This document shows positions 8,108 to 16,957 of a stretch of 64,000 nucleotides of DNA, in pieces. A program made the position numbers and the translations under genes. This DNA comes from NBLH01 sp050296515 (GTDB lineage: Bacteria > Bacteroidota > Bacteroidia > Bacteroidales > NBLH01): positions 62,001 through 126,000 of the forward strand of contig JBNKRJ010000023.1 of the NCBI GenBank assembly GCA_050296515.1. The letters are read 5' to 3'. Each line of letters opens with the position of its first letter. Position 1 is the stretch's first letter. Below the pieces are notes generated by a model, which worked only from the letters and a program-made list of their open reading frames with translations, did no database searches and was not told the DNA's origin.

Positions 8108-8942
8108 CATCAAAAGCAATTCTAAATCCAAGATTGATTTTGTGAGATGTAGGATTTACTCCATTTCTGTTTGAAGTTGATAGTGTGGTTGCATTATCAG
8201 TCCATGAACCACCTCTCATTACTCTGTAATCTCCTGATTCCGGACCAGTTGGGTTTTCTTTAGGCCTTCTTTTATAATAGTTTTTCGAATAAAAATCGCT
8301 GCACCACTCCCACAGGTTTCCCTGTATATCAAAAATTCCGAGCAAATTAGGCTTCTTTTCACCTGAACGATGCCATTGCTTATCAGAATTTTCGTTACAC
8401 CAGCTATAATCTGTAGTTTTTTGCTTTTTGGCAATTCTTTTCTTATAAAAAACGCCTCCTTTTGCAGCAAATTCCCATTCTGCTTCAGTTGGTAATCTTC
8501 CACCTTTCCATTTGCAGTATGCGTTTGCTCCAAACCAGCTAACATAATTTACAGGAAAGTTTTCATAGCCTTTTTCAACCTTAAATTTTCCATTCTCCTC
8601 AAAAATTCTGCACTTTAAATTTTCCCATTTTCCGTAAGTACTTAACCACAATGCATGGCTTTCGTATTGATTTCCCATTTCGTTCAGGAATTCAACGAAG
8701 TCTTTATTTGAAACTTCAAATTTGCCAATATAGAAACTATCAATTTTTATTCTTTTTCTTGGTTTTTCATCAACATCACCTTTTCTACTTCCCAGCCTCA
8801 TTTTACCGCCCTCAACAAAAACCACTGATGATTCATTTTCAGCTACTTGTGATTTACCTGATATCATAAAAAATTGAAAAAAGATACTTGTAAAAAGAAC
8901 TATTTTGATTAATGTTTTAAACTGCCTTAGTTGAAAATTCAT
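8079..8942 (-). CDS. Formylglycine-generating-enzyme (SUMF1) fold protein, exported
   Basis: A protein of 287 residues from the ATG at 8942 (a frame-extending ATG at 8972 lies at the promoter). A signal peptide or membrane anchor lies at about residues 8-30, then FVEGGKMRLGS, SFYIGKFEVSNKDFVEFLNE, WFGANAYCKWKGGRLPTEAE, GNLWEWCSDFY, YRVMRGGSWTD and LGFRIAF, the ordered hallmarks of the FGE-sulfatase fold (PF03781). The usual catalytic Cys near the C-terminus (GFRC) is Ile here, so it is probably not a sulfatase activator but a non-catalytic or ligand-binding relative, like GldJ/GldK or PvdO-type proteins. It is divergent from the PagL-like gene across a shared promoter region. Confidence 0.8.
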   Translation of the reverse strand: MNFQLRQFKTLIKIVLFTSIFFQFFMISGKSQVAENESSVVFVEGGKMRLGSRKGDVDEKPRKRIKIDSFYIGKFEVSNKDFVEFLNEMGNQYESHALWLSTYGKWENLKCRIFEENGKFKVEKGYENFPVNYVSWFGANAYCKWKGGRLPTEAEWEFAAKGGVFYKKRIAKKQKTTDYSWCNENSDKQWHRSGEKKPNLLGIFDIQGNLWEWCSDFYSKNYYKRRPKENPTGPESGDYRVMRGGSWTDNATTLSTSNRNGVNPTSHKINLGFRIAFDVTSAPLLEQ

Positions 8943-8954
8943 TTTATGGAAAAC

Positions 8955-8987
8955 TTTGAGATTAGATAGCAAATATAATTATTTTTG
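8955..8987 (+). promoter_or_regulatory. Bacteroidota promoter for the PagL-like gene
   Basis: A -33 TTTG (8955-8958), a 21-bp spacer and a -7 TATTTTTG (8980-8987) match the Bacteroidota consensus TTTG-N19..21-TAnnTTTG. The ATG at 9018 lies about 30 bp downstream. It overlaps the opposing promoter of the FGE-fold gene. Confidence 0.6.
8970..8977 (-). promoter_or_regulatory. Bacteroidota -7 element for the FGE-fold gene
   Basis: On the minus strand the bases read TATATTTG, a perfect TAnnTTTG. The implied transcription start near 8963 lies downstream of the upstream ATG (8972), which supports the ATG at 8942 as the real start. No clear -33 TTTG is visible. Confidence 0.5.
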
Positions 8988-9017
8988 TCACCAGTTTTTT
9001 TTATAGGTAATTAGAAA

Positions 9018-10220
9018 ATGAATAAATCACTGTTGTTATCAATCATTCTTTTTGTAGTGACAATTTCGTCACAAGCTCAACAAAGGCTTGAGCTTAACGA
9101 TTCTTTAAAATTAGCCAAGAAGTATTTTCTCGAAACAAACTTGCACTCAGGTTTAATCATAAATAATTATGTGTTTTGGGATTCTTTTCCTCCAAGAAAT
9201 CCTTCTGCTCTTATGGAACTTAATTTTGGAAAACAAACGATTGGGACCAGGCAGTGGCAGCAACATTATGGTTTTCCACAAGTTGGTGTTTCATTAATTG
9301 GTGGTTACTTAGGAAACAGTAAGGAATTAGGCTTCACAATCGGGTTGATTCCAAATGTAACTATTAACGCAATTAATGAAAATAAATGGAGCTTAAAGAT
9401 TAAAATGGGGCTTGGTTTTGCCTATTTCAACAAACCTTATGATGCTGAGTCAAACAGGACTAATATCTTGATTGGTAGCCACATAACGAATCTTTCAATT
9501 GCTCAGCTTTATTTTCGCAGAATTCTTAATGAGAGTACTGATCTTAATTTTGGTTTATCTGCAATCCATGCTTCAGATGGACATTATCAATTGCCAAATG
9601 TAGGGATGAACATGATAACCACACATTTAGGTTTGAAACATTATTTTGGTAATAGACCAAAGGTGTTTTACACAGATGATAGTTATTATAAAAGATCAAA
9701 AGAATTAAAGTATGGAATTCGGGCAGGGATAGGTCTGCATGAGTTTGGTAATGAGTTGGGGCCGGTAAACCAGTCAAAATATACTATTACAGACCTTGCT
9801 TTTTACCTGAAAAAGCCTGCTGGCAAACTTGGAAGTGCTCTTGCTGGGATAGGGTATAAGTATTATTCAAGTTTTTATGAAAAAATAGTTGAAGACTCTA
9901 CTTTTAGTTCTAACCTTCGCTTAAAAGCATCCGTTTTTACTATTTTCTTAGGCTATGAATTTGAAATGGGACGAATGAGCCTTTTAGCCCAAGGAGGAAT
10001 AAATGTTCATCATCCATTCTGGAAAAGATTTACAGAGTTAATTGAAGAAGACTGGACATTTTATAAGCAAATAGAGGGATTGATATCCACAAGGTTAGGG
10101 TTACAATATTATTTCTTCGACCCTGAAAAATACAATCAAGATCTGTATTTGGGTTTGTATATTAAAGCAAACATGGGAGGAGCTGATTTTGTCAGCTTAA
10201 GTACGGGCTTTGTTTTTTAA
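9018..10220 (+). CDS. PagL-like acyloxyacyl hydrolase (lipid A 3-O-deacylase family)
   Basis: A 400-residue outer-membrane protein with a signal peptide (cleavage after SSQA) and amphipathic beta strands ending in Phe. The segment FGLSAIHASDGHYQLPNVG carries His184-Ala-Ser186, matching the His-x-Ser catalytic pair of PagL-family deacylases; a Glu at the third position of the triad is not obvious, as an Asn lies near the expected place. Such enzymes remove a 3-O-linked acyl chain from lipid A. The C-terminal half continues as a barrel (GYEFEMGRMSLLAQGGINV). Its length is greater than enterobacterial PagL but usual for the Bacteroidota version. It is expressed from its own promoter. Confidence 0.75.
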   Translation: MNKSLLLSIILFVVTISSQAQQRLELNDSLKLAKKYFLETNLHSGLIINNYVFWDSFPPRNPSALMELNFGKQTIGTRQWQQHYGFPQVGVSLIGGYLGNSKELGFTIGLIPNVTINAINENKWSLKIKMGLGFAYFNKPYDAESNRTNILIGSHITNLSIAQLYFRRILNESTDLNFGLSAIHASDGHYQLPNVGMNMITTHLGLKHYFGNRPKVFYTDDSYYKRSKELKYGIRAGIGLHEFGNELGPVNQSKYTITDLAFYLKKPAGKLGSALAGIGYKYYSSFYEKIVEDSTFSSNLRLKASVFTIFLGYEFEMGRMSLLAQGGINVHHPFWKRFTELIEEDWTFYKQIEGLISTRLGLQYYFFDPEKYNQDLYLGLYIKANMGGADFVSLSTGFVF

Positions 10221-10221
10221 G

Positions 10222-10815
10222 CTAAGAAACTATGGTTTTGGAGTTTAAAAGCTTTTTATATACCTCATAGGCAACCCATGCATCTGTAGCTGCATATTTT
10301 AATTGAGCCTCGTTTAAGGTTTCTGCTTCCCAGTTTGACAATCGTTTTGATTTTGAGATTCTTATGCCAAGTATGATTGCTGAAAGTTTCTGAAGACTGA
10401 AATTTTGTATTCCATATTTTTTTACCATTTCCTGCAATTCAATAAATGACTGAGGAATAAATGAATTTTTGTGGTTCAAAGCTTTTAAATCGTCTCTTAT
10501 GGCAACGCCAACCTTCACAATCGTGCTATCAGCAAGAATTTTTCTAATAGGACCGTTGAATCTTATCTTGTTTAATCTAAAAAGAAATGCTTTTTCGTCT
10601 GTGGCTAATTGAAGAAGTGCTACCTGGTTTTTTTGTCCTTTTTTAAAAGCTGGCTTAGTTTCAGTATCAAAGCCAAGGATACTTTGCATTTTCAGATATT
10701 CAATTGCATCAGGAATTTGCTCTTCTTCTTCAATTACATAAATCTCTTTGTCAAACGATGTTAAAGGAAGATCATGTATTTCTTCTTTGGTTATGCTATT
10801 TTCAAAAGTACTCAT
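10222..10815 (-). CDS. 3'-5' exonuclease, DEDDy (RNase D-like)
   Basis: A 197-residue single-domain exonuclease. The DEDDy motifs are visible: ILGFDTETKP (first Asp and Glu), KVGVAIRDDLKAL (second Asp) and LKYAATDAWVAYEVY (Tyr-x3-Asp). This is the RNase D/WRN-type domain without an HRDC domain. It probably trims RNA or DNA 3' ends in the cytoplasm. It is convergent with the PagL-like gene with 1 bp between the stop codons, and has its own promoter (10842-10849). This family is widespread in Bacteroidota, usually annotated simply as 3'-5' exonuclease domain protein. Confidence 0.9.
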   Translation of the reverse strand: MSTFENSITKEEIHDLPLTSFDKEIYVIEEEEQIPDAIEYLKMQSILGFDTETKPAFKKGQKNQVALLQLATDEKAFLFRLNKIRFNGPIRKILADSTIVKVGVAIRDDLKALNHKNSFIPQSFIELQEMVKKYGIQNFSLQKLSAIILGIRISKSKRLSNWEAETLNEAQLKYAATDAWVAYEVYKKLLNSKTIVS

Positions 10816-10841
10816 CCTAATTTTTATCCAGTAAATCCAGG

Positions 10842-10849
10842 CAAAGATA
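10842..10849 (-). promoter_or_regulatory. Bacteroidota -7 element for the exonuclease gene
   Basis: The minus strand reads TATCTTTG, the canonical form of TAnnTTTG, 27 bp upstream of the ATG. The -33 element is not clear. Confidence 0.55.
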
Positions 10850-10872
10850 CTAATTTTCTGCCCTTTAATAAC

Positions 10873-11475
10873 TTATTCCTCAAACCTTTGATTAATTAAC
10901 CAATTTGTGGTGTCAACATTTGTTTGATGGGTTTCGTTTGAGTTATATTCTTCTTCTTCTTCTTCTTTGTATAGTTCAGTGCTGTAAAGATAATTGTGTA
11001 AGAAGCCTAGAATGGCTAATAGTCGTTGTCCCCAGAATTTTTCATAGTTGAAAATACATTCGTAAAGAGTGGCTTGTAGCCCTTCTTCGTTTCCAATCTC
11101 ATAACTGGTTACAAAGTCTTTTAAATCCTGATAAATATCTGCAAAACCTTCTGACAACCTTACTTCTTCATGATTTTCCGGATCTAACTCCTCCGGCAAA
11201 ACCACATCAATAAAACGATCAGCACCAGCCATTAAATCAGAAACATTGTTTTTTATATAAATCCAGTCTTCCTCCTGTACAAATTTCTCAACTTCACCTT
11301 CAGTTATTTCACTTGGTTTTTCTATAAGACTTGCTCTTAGATAAACAAGGCTTAAAATTTTTTGTGCTTTTGAGATGAAATCAGTTCTATCCGTTTCACT
11401 TGTATATTCAACCAGTTTACAAAATTCTGAAGCGGTTAAGTAAAAATCAGTTATTGAATTGTTTTTATTCATCAT
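10873..11475 (-). CDS. DUF5063 domain-containing protein
   Basis: A cytoplasmic all-helical protein of about 200 residues matching the DUF5063 family by recall (TASEFCKLVEYTSE, KAQKILSLVYLRASLI, ECIFNYEKFWGQRLLAILGFLHNYLY). It ends in a Glu-rich stretch and a variable tail. The function is unknown. The frame extends upstream to a TTG at 11493, but a canonical -7 element at 11504-11511 implies transcription starting about there, so the ATG at 11475 is preferred. It is followed by the exonuclease gene 57 bp downstream; the two are often neighbours, but the second has its own promoter. Confidence 0.8.
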   Translation of the reverse strand: MMNKNNSITDFYLTASEFCKLVEYTSETDRTDFISKAQKILSLVYLRASLIEKPSEITEGEVEKFVQEEDWIYIKNNVSDLMAGADRFIDVVLPEELDPENHEEVRLSEGFADIYQDLKDFVTSYEIGNEEGLQATLYECIFNYEKFWGQRLLAILGFLHNYLYSTELYKEEEEEEYNSNETHQTNVDTTNWLINQRFEE

Positions 11476-11503
11476 TCTCTCACTACTAATCAATCATTGA
11501 TTG

Positions 11504-11511
11504 CAAAAGTA
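11504..11511 (-). promoter_or_regulatory. Bacteroidota -7 element for the DUF5063 gene
   Basis: The minus strand reads TACTTTTG (TAnnTTTG) 28 bp upstream of the ATG at 11475. It argues against the TTG start at 11493. Confidence 0.5.
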
Positions 11512-11545
11512 GCAAATATTTTGATAATGAAGTTGAGTTTTTTGG

Positions 11546-14500
11546 TTATGCAACTCTAAAACCCATAATAAGGATATCGTCAACTTGTTCATAATCTCCC
11601 ATCCATCTTTCCAGGGTAAAATCCAAAGTATGTTTTTGTTCACCCATAGGTTTTTGATGAATATCGATGATAAGGCTTTTAAATTGCTTATGAAGAAACT
11701 TTTTACCATTATTGCCGCCAAACTGATCGATGTAACCATCAGAAAATAAGTATATTACGTCGTCCTTCTGTAAATCCACAATATTATTTGTAAAAGATTC
11801 CTTTTCCTTATAATAAATTCCAATTGGCATTCGGTCTGCCTTAAATTGTTGTAACTCACCATTTCGTAGAAGATACAATGGATTGTATGCACCGGCATAT
11901 TGCAGGCATTTTTTCTTTTGATTAAGCACACATAAGGCAATATCCATCCCATCCTTTGCTTCGTCTTTTTTTCCTGTTTGTCTCAGAGACTTTTTCACAT
12001 TTGCCCTAAGCTCATTAAGGATATTGCTTGCATTAAGTTCTTCACGTCTGTTCACTATTTCATTTAAAAAGGCAACACCTAACATACTCATAAAAGCACC
12101 TGGTACACCATGGCCTGTGCAATCAGCTACAGCAATAACTGTTTCATCTCCTTTTTGGGTCATCCAATAATAATCTCCACTTACAATGTCACGTGGTTTG
12201 AACAATATAAAATGCTCAGGAAGTGTTTTATTCATAAACTCTTCTGGTGGAAGAACAGCTGTTTGAATACGACTAGCATAAAGAATACTATCAGTTATAT
12301 TCTTATTTTTTTCTTCAATTTCGTCTCTTTGTCTTTCAATTTCTTTGGTTCTCTTTTGTACTTCCAGTTCAAGCCTTTCTTTTGCTTTTCGTAAATTAGC
12401 AAGCCTTAGTCTGAAAATTGCATAAATAGAGGTGATTGCAATTATAATCATGCCTAAAATAAACCACCATCTTTGCCAAAATGGAGGAGTTATTCTAAAA
12501 CTATATTCTGCCATTTGATTTTCTGACCACTTGCCTGGTTCGTTAGTTACCTGTACCTTGAAGGTGTATTTGCCTGGTGCCAGGCTGGAATAGATTGCAA
12601 CCAATGATTTTGTTTCATAACTCCAGTTAAGATCATGCTCTTCAAGTTTATAGCGATATATTAGCCTTTCTGGTGCTTTATACCATAATCCTAAGTAGCT
12701 AAATTCCAGGTGATTTTGATCGTATTTTAGTTCTGTTGTACCATAAGGTATTGTTTCAAAAAATGCTTTTTTATCTGTAAAAAAGATTTTCGGATAAATT
12801 TTACGCTCTTTCTTTACATCTGGATTATATTTTATAATTCCATTGTTTGTACTAATCCAAATGTCACCTGTTTTATCCTTAAAAATTGCATTTAAGTTTG
12901 GTTCAGTGTAACTTACTCCTTCTTCTTCTGCATAGTTGATAAAAGTGCCGGTTTCTAAATCATAAACAGTCAAAAACTCATTACCTGCAAGCACACAATT
13001 GCCATAGTTATCGATAATAATACTCTGATACGAATTGCTTGGTAATTTATTGGCTTTATTGAGGTGTTCAAACTTTTTACCATTGTATTTTATAACTCCT
13101 TGAGCTGCAGTCGTAAACCATAGATTCCCTTCAAAATCTTCAGCAATTCCATAAACTACATTTGTTATAGAATCAGCTTCTTTAAAGGTTGTAATTTTTT
13201 CATTCTCAAGAAGTGCAAGTCCACCACCGTCTTTTGCAAACCAAACCCTGTTTTTTGAATCAGTAAAGCTCGAATAGATGTAATTGCTCCCGAGTCCATT
13301 TTCAGTGGAGTAATTTGCAAACTTAATTTTTTCTTTTGAGATATCACAATAGTCAACCCCTCCACCAAATGTAGAAAACCACACTTTGTCATTCTTTCCA
13401 TTTATGGAGATGATGTTATCATTAGACATTCCACTTTTTTTATCGAAAACCTTGTGTTTTCCATTTTCTGGATCAAATCGATAAACACCATAGCCATAGG
13501 TCCCTACCCAAACATAGCCTTTTTCGTCTTCATAAACAGAAGTAAATGAGTGGTTAGCATATTTTTTTCCATCAAGGAGTTTTTTTGAGCTAAAATCACC
13601 GGTTATTGACTTGGTAAGTAAATATAAACCGCTTTTGCAGCAAACCCAGTAGTTCGATTTTGAATCAATAAGAAAGCTAAAGACCTCTTTTGAAGGAAGT
13701 CCTTCATTCATGTTTAAAAACTCAAATAAGCTCCCCGTGTATTGAGATACACCATCTTTTGCAGCAATCCAAATACTGTTTTCATAATCATTAAAAATAC
13801 TTATTGTTTGATTATGAATAAGTCCGTTGGCAGGTGTGTATCTTTTATAACTATATGATTCTGTGCTTTCGAAGGTTAGTTTTATAGCTCCCTGGTTTCT
13901 TGTTGAAATCCACAGTTCATTTTTATTTCTTATAACGAAATTATTTAATGAACCAAAATTCCATGATGGAATTTGATGTATTGCGTTTGTTGCCATATCG
14001 TACATGGCTAGGCCTTCATCTTCCATTCCCAACCAAATGGTTCCTTCTTTATCAATCTCAATATCCTTAATAATATTGTCTGGGAGGCCTTCTTTCATTG
14101 AAAAATTCTTCCAGGTTTCTGACTTTGAATCAAAAATTAACAAGCCAATATCAGAACCAAAAAATAAGTTACCTAAGGAGTCTTTTTCTATATCGTAGAT
14201 ATAATCGTCTCCAATATCACTTTCTGAGTCAAATCGTGTTATTTTGCTGTTTTTAATTCTAAAAAGGCCATTGCCGACTGATGCTACCCACTTTACAGAA
14301 TCATTAATTAATATTTTAGAAACTTTTTCGGAAAGCAGGCTGTCTAATAAATTATAAGGAATGAATGAGTTGCCATCGTAATAGCTTATTTTTCCGGTAT
14401 TAAACCCTAGCCATAAATTGTTTTTATCATCTTCAGCAATACAGGTAATATTGTTATCAGGAAGATTATTTTCAGTTGTAAAATATTGATAATTAATACC

Positions 14501-14698
14501 ATTATATTTAATTAATCCTTCAGAAGTTCCAAACCAAAGGTAACCCCAGTGATCCTGATAGACAATATTTACATTGAAATTTTTTTTCCCTTTTAAGATG
14601 TTATAGTTCTTAAAATGAGGACTTTGCGCTTTTAATTGAAATGAAAAAAAGAGCACTAAAATTAGAAAAAGGTTCTTTTTTAGGGTAACAGGCTTCAT
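11546..14698 (-). CDS. Propeller sensor with SpoIIE/PP2C phosphatase output
   Basis: A 1050-residue one-component signalling protein. A signal peptide (about 1-25) is followed by two-component-regulator propeller repeats (about 30-650; repeats of the type DHWGYLWFGTSEGLIKYNG). A Y_Y_Y domain (about 665-735), a membrane segment (about 744-765), a coiled coil (about 770-805) and a PP2C/SpoIIE phosphatase (about 815-1050) complete it. Metal-site motifs are present: ADCTGHGVPGAF, DGMDIALC and FSDGYIDQFGG. The periplasmic propeller senses an unknown ligand and the cytoplasmic domain should remove phosphate from Ser/Thr on a partner such as an anti-anti-sigma protein. No such partner lies nearby. 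It is one of three such phosphatases here. Confidence 0.9.
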   Translation of the reverse strand: MKPVTLKKNLFLILVLFFSFQLKAQSPHFKNYNILKGKKNFNVNIVYQDHWGYLWFGTSEGLIKYNGINYQYFTTENNLPDNNITCIAEDDKNNLWLGFNTGKISYYDGNSFIPYNLLDSLLSEKVSKILINDSVKWVASVGNGLFRIKNSKITRFDSESDIGDDYIYDIEKDSLGNLFFGSDIGLLIFDSKSETWKNFSMKEGLPDNIIKDIEIDKEGTIWLGMEDEGLAMYDMATNAIHQIPSWNFGSLNNFVIRNKNELWISTRNQGAIKLTFESTESYSYKRYTPANGLIHNQTISIFNDYENSIWIAAKDGVSQYTGSLFEFLNMNEGLPSKEVFSFLIDSKSNYWVCCKSGLYLLTKSITGDFSSKKLLDGKKYANHSFTSVYEDEKGYVWVGTYGYGVYRFDPENGKHKVFDKKSGMSNDNIISINGKNDKVWFSTFGGGVDYCDISKEKIKFANYSTENGLGSNYIYSSFTDSKNRVWFAKDGGGLALLENEKITTFKEADSITNVVYGIAEDFEGNLWFTTAAQGVIKYNGKKFEHLNKANKLPSNSYQSIIIDNYGNCVLAGNEFLTVYDLETGTFINYAEEEGVSYTEPNLNAIFKDKTGDIWISTNNGIIKYNPDVKKERKIYPKIFFTDKKAFFETIPYGTTELKYDQNHLEFSYLGLWYKAPERLIYRYKLEEHDLNWSYETKSLVAIYSSLAPGKYTFKVQVTNEPGKWSENQMAEYSFRITPPFWQRWWFILGMIIIAITSIYAIFRLRLANLRKAKERLELEVQKRTKEIERQRDEIEEKNKNITDSILYASRIQTAVLPPEEFMNKTLPEHFILFKPRDIVSGDYYWMTQKGDETVIAVADCTGHGVPGAFMSMLGVAFLNEIVNRREELNASNILNELRANVKKSLRQTGKKDEAKDGMDIALCVLNQKKKCLQYAGAYNPLYLLRNGELQQFKADRMPIGIYYKEKESFTNNIVDLQKDDVIYLFSDGYIDQFGGNNGKKFLHKQFKSLIIDIHQKPMGEQKHTLDFTLERWMGDYEQVDDILIMGFRVA

Positions 14699-14758
14699 TC
14701 AAACATTATTTTTTATGATTATACGATAGTTTATACCTTTGATTATATTCTCTATGTA

Positions 14759-14836
14759 AGAGATTGCTTCATCCTCGTGCCTCGTCTTCGCAATGACATC
14801 ATTCCGAGGAGGTACAACAACGAAGGAATCCCTCAG
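14759..14836. repeat. Degenerate dispersed intergenic repeat (two tandem palindromic units)
   Basis: The interval holds two adjacent imperfect palindromes: AGATTGCTTC...GCAATGAC and then ATCATTCCGAGG...GAAGGAATCCC. This resembles the widespread dispersed family whose core reads GTCATTGCGAGG...GAAGCAATCTC, found between genes in many bacteria. It fills most of the 187-bp gap between the PP2C sensor and the YceI operon. The copy looks decayed, and no other copy was noticed in the window. Confidence 0.55.
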
Positions 14837-14885
14837 GACTCTGCGAAGTAAATCTTTTTTTGGTGTAAACAACCTAATAAACGCC

Positions 14886-15455
14886 TTATTTTTTTTGTTT
14901 TAATATAGTTTCAATGCTTACATTTATTTTTTCGGATAATTTTTGGTTCACAATGCTTGGTATTTGGATGTTATGATCTTTTAAGTAAACCTCAAACTCA
15001 GAGTTTACTTTTATTTCTCCCTTCGTTATTTCAATGTTACATCTTATGGTCATTGGGTTCTCTTTTCCATGAACCGAAAACTTTCCTTTTGCTCTTACTT
15101 TGTATTTACCAACTTTACTGAAATTTATATCTTCAATAATCTTGCCTTTAAACCTTGCATCCGGATATTTATCGGATTCAATGTAGTTTTCATTAAAGTG
15201 AATTTTCTGTAGTGGACTGTTAAACCCATTAAAGCTTTTCATTGATACTGAAAAAATAAAGCTCTTATCGTTGGTATTTAATATTCCTGTCAGCTTAGTT
15301 GATGCAGCTTTTATAATTTCTAAAGGAGCCTCAGAAACAAAATTGACTTTTCCATTTTTTGTAATATAAAGCTGGCTTTTAACTGAAAAAGAGCTAATTG
15401 CAAGTTGTAACAATAAAATGAATATAAATAATTGTCGTCGCTTTAAATTGTTCAT
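14886..15455 (-). CDS. YceI family protein (second copy)
   Basis: A 189-residue exported protein (signal peptide ending near VKSQ). It has the YceI lipocalin-like pattern: GKVNFVSEAPLEIIKAASTK, FSVSMKSFNGFNSPLQKIHF, then NENYIESDKYPDARFKGKI, GKFSVHGKENPMT and VYLKDHNIQIPS. YceI proteins form a barrel that binds polyisoprenoid chains such as quinones. It is the last gene of a five-gene operon with a cytochrome c, so transport or binding of a quinone or lipid electron carrier in the periplasm is likely. It is a paralogue of the gene at 16394-16951. Confidence 0.9.
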   Translation of the reverse strand: MNNLKRRQLFIFILLLQLAISSFSVKSQLYITKNGKVNFVSEAPLEIIKAASTKLTGILNTNDKSFIFSVSMKSFNGFNSPLQKIHFNENYIESDKYPDARFKGKIIEDINFSKVGKYKVRAKGKFSVHGKENPMTIRCNIEITKGEIKVNSEFEVYLKDHNIQIPSIVNQKLSEKINVSIETILKQKK

Positions 15456-15472
15456 AACTAGACTTTAATTTT

Positions 15473-16387
15473 TTAATAATCACTGTTCAGGTTGGCTTTC
15501 TTATTTTTTACGATAGTAAAAACTCTTGAAATGTTAAAACCAAGACGAATGTCTCCATTGTTCCAACTTCCATTTGTTTTTGGTATAAATTCCGGTTCAA
15601 TCATTCCGTTTGAGTTTGTTACATAAACCTGAAAAACATGTCCCCCTGTTTCAATATCAAAACCAATAGAGAAAGAATCGTAATAGTCGTCCGCAGTTTT
15701 TCCAGGAAGCAGATAAAAATATTCCGAATTAATTGAAACACGGTTAGTTAACTTAAGTCTTCCCCCTGCACCAATGGAAAAAACATCATTTTCATCATCT
15801 TTAGCTTTTACAAGGTTGCGATGAATCATTGTAGGTGTTAATTGTAATGAAAGGCGATTACTGAATTTTCTTGCCATCAAAAGCTGAAAAGTATAAGAAA
15901 TTCTTGACTCGAAAAGATTATCTCTATCAGGATTTGCCCATTCAAGCGATGTAATACCTATGTTAGAAAAGGCTGATAATGAGATAGGAATAGTTCTTTT
16001 TCCTGTTGATTGATTTAAAAGTTTCAGTTTTATATATCCATCATAAATTTTGTTTAATGAACTTCTTCCTATTCCTACATTTAGTTTTTTTGTAATGCCA
16101 TAATCAAACCCAAAACGAATACTCGATTGATCTAATCCCCAATAATTATAAAAACCTTGGTTAATAGTCCCAAAATGATGTGATATTATGAAGTTAAGCT
16201 CACCTTTTGCTGTATTTTCAATTGAGTGACCAAGAACAAGTCTTGTTCCTTTAAAAGTAGCTTCGACTATTTCTGTTTCTTCATTTTTATTTAGTTCAGC
16301 CTCAAGTAGGCTGTCCAAATCCTGAGAAAAAGCATTTATAACAATAATGCTAAAGACGAATGTTAAAAAGAATGATTTTTTTATCAT
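15473..16387 (-). CDS. DUF5777 family outer-membrane beta-barrel protein
   Basis: A 304-residue protein with a signal peptide (ends near NAFSQ) and beta-barrel character. It matches the Bacteroidota DUF5777 family by recall: TFKGTRLVLGHSIENTAKGE, FIISHHFGTINQG, FGFDYGITKKLNVGIGRS and SIGFDIETGGHVFQVY. It lies between two YceI genes, 6 and 17 bp away, in an operon with a cytochrome c. In other Bacteroidota the same neighbours recur, which suggests a barrel working with the YceI/cytochrome proteins. The exact role is unknown. Confidence 0.8.
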   Translation of the reverse strand: MIKKSFFLTFVFSIIVINAFSQDLDSLLEAELNKNEETEIVEATFKGTRLVLGHSIENTAKGELNFIISHHFGTINQGFYNYWGLDQSSIRFGFDYGITKKLNVGIGRSSLNKIYDGYIKLKLLNQSTGKRTIPISLSAFSNIGITSLEWANPDRDNLFESRISYTFQLLMARKFSNRLSLQLTPTMIHRNLVKAKDDENDVFSIGAGGRLKLTNRVSINSEYFYLLPGKTADDYYDSFSIGFDIETGGHVFQVYVTNSNGMIEPEFIPKTNGSWNNGDIRLGFNISRVFTIVKNKKANLNSDY

Positions 16388-16393
16388 GGTAAC

Positions 16394-16951
16394 TTAGTTT
16401 TTCAATTCATACATCTCAAGGTCGACATTTATTTTCACTGTTTCAGCAACATTATTAATTACTGTTGATGGTATTTTTATTTCATAATCTTTTAATGCCA
16501 CATAAAAGTTACAACTTATTTTCATTTGGCCGTTTTTCATCGAAATTTCAAATGGGCTTTTAATGCTTTTTGTTATTCCATGAATTGTCAGATCTCCCTC
16601 AAATTCAAGACTTTTATTCCAATCTTCATTGAAATTAAGGTTTTCAGCATCTTTAATTTTCCCTTTGAATGATGCTTTAGGGTATTTGTCTGATTCTAAG
16701 TAGTTCTCATTAAAATGTTTTTGCATTAAAGCTTTATCAAACTCAAATGCTTTTATCAATACCTTTGCTACAATTTTATTGGTAGCTGCATCATAAACAC
16801 AACTGGCTTGTTTATTAATTGCTTTAATGTCCTCAAGAGGAGCCTTTGAAAAAAAAACTACTTTTCCAGTTCTAGTGAAGAATTTTTTCTGAGCCCCCAA
16901 GTTAGAGCCAATAAAAGCACAGAATATAAAAATGAAAAATATATATCTCAC
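16394..16951 (-). CDS. YceI family protein (first copy)
   Basis: A 185-residue exported protein with a signal peptide ending about GSNLGAQ. It carries the YceI pattern TGKVVFFSKAPLEDIKAIN, VLIKAFEFDKALMQKHF, NENYLESDKYPKASFKGKI, DLTIHGITKS and VALKDYEIKIPS. It is clearly paralogous to the YceI gene at 14886-15455. It follows the cytochrome gene by 6 bp and precedes the DUF5777 gene by 6 bp, so all are on one transcript. YceI barrels bind isoprenoid lipids; here a quinone is a plausible ligand. Two different copies flanking a barrel suggests two stages of transfer. Confidence 0.9.
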   Translation of the reverse strand: MRYIFFIFIFCAFIGSNLGAQKKFFTRTGKVVFFSKAPLEDIKAINKQASCVYDAATNKIVAKVLIKAFEFDKALMQKHFNENYLESDKYPKASFKGKIKDAENLNFNEDWNKSLEFEGDLTIHGITKSIKSPFEISMKNGQMKISCNFYVALKDYEIKIPSTVINNVAETVKINVDLEMYELKN

Positions 16952-16957
16952 AGCATC

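Noticed and set aside
11494..11739. 81-codon minus frame at the C-terminal end of the PP2C sensor
   Set aside because: Shifted frame over the true phosphatase end, no independent features.
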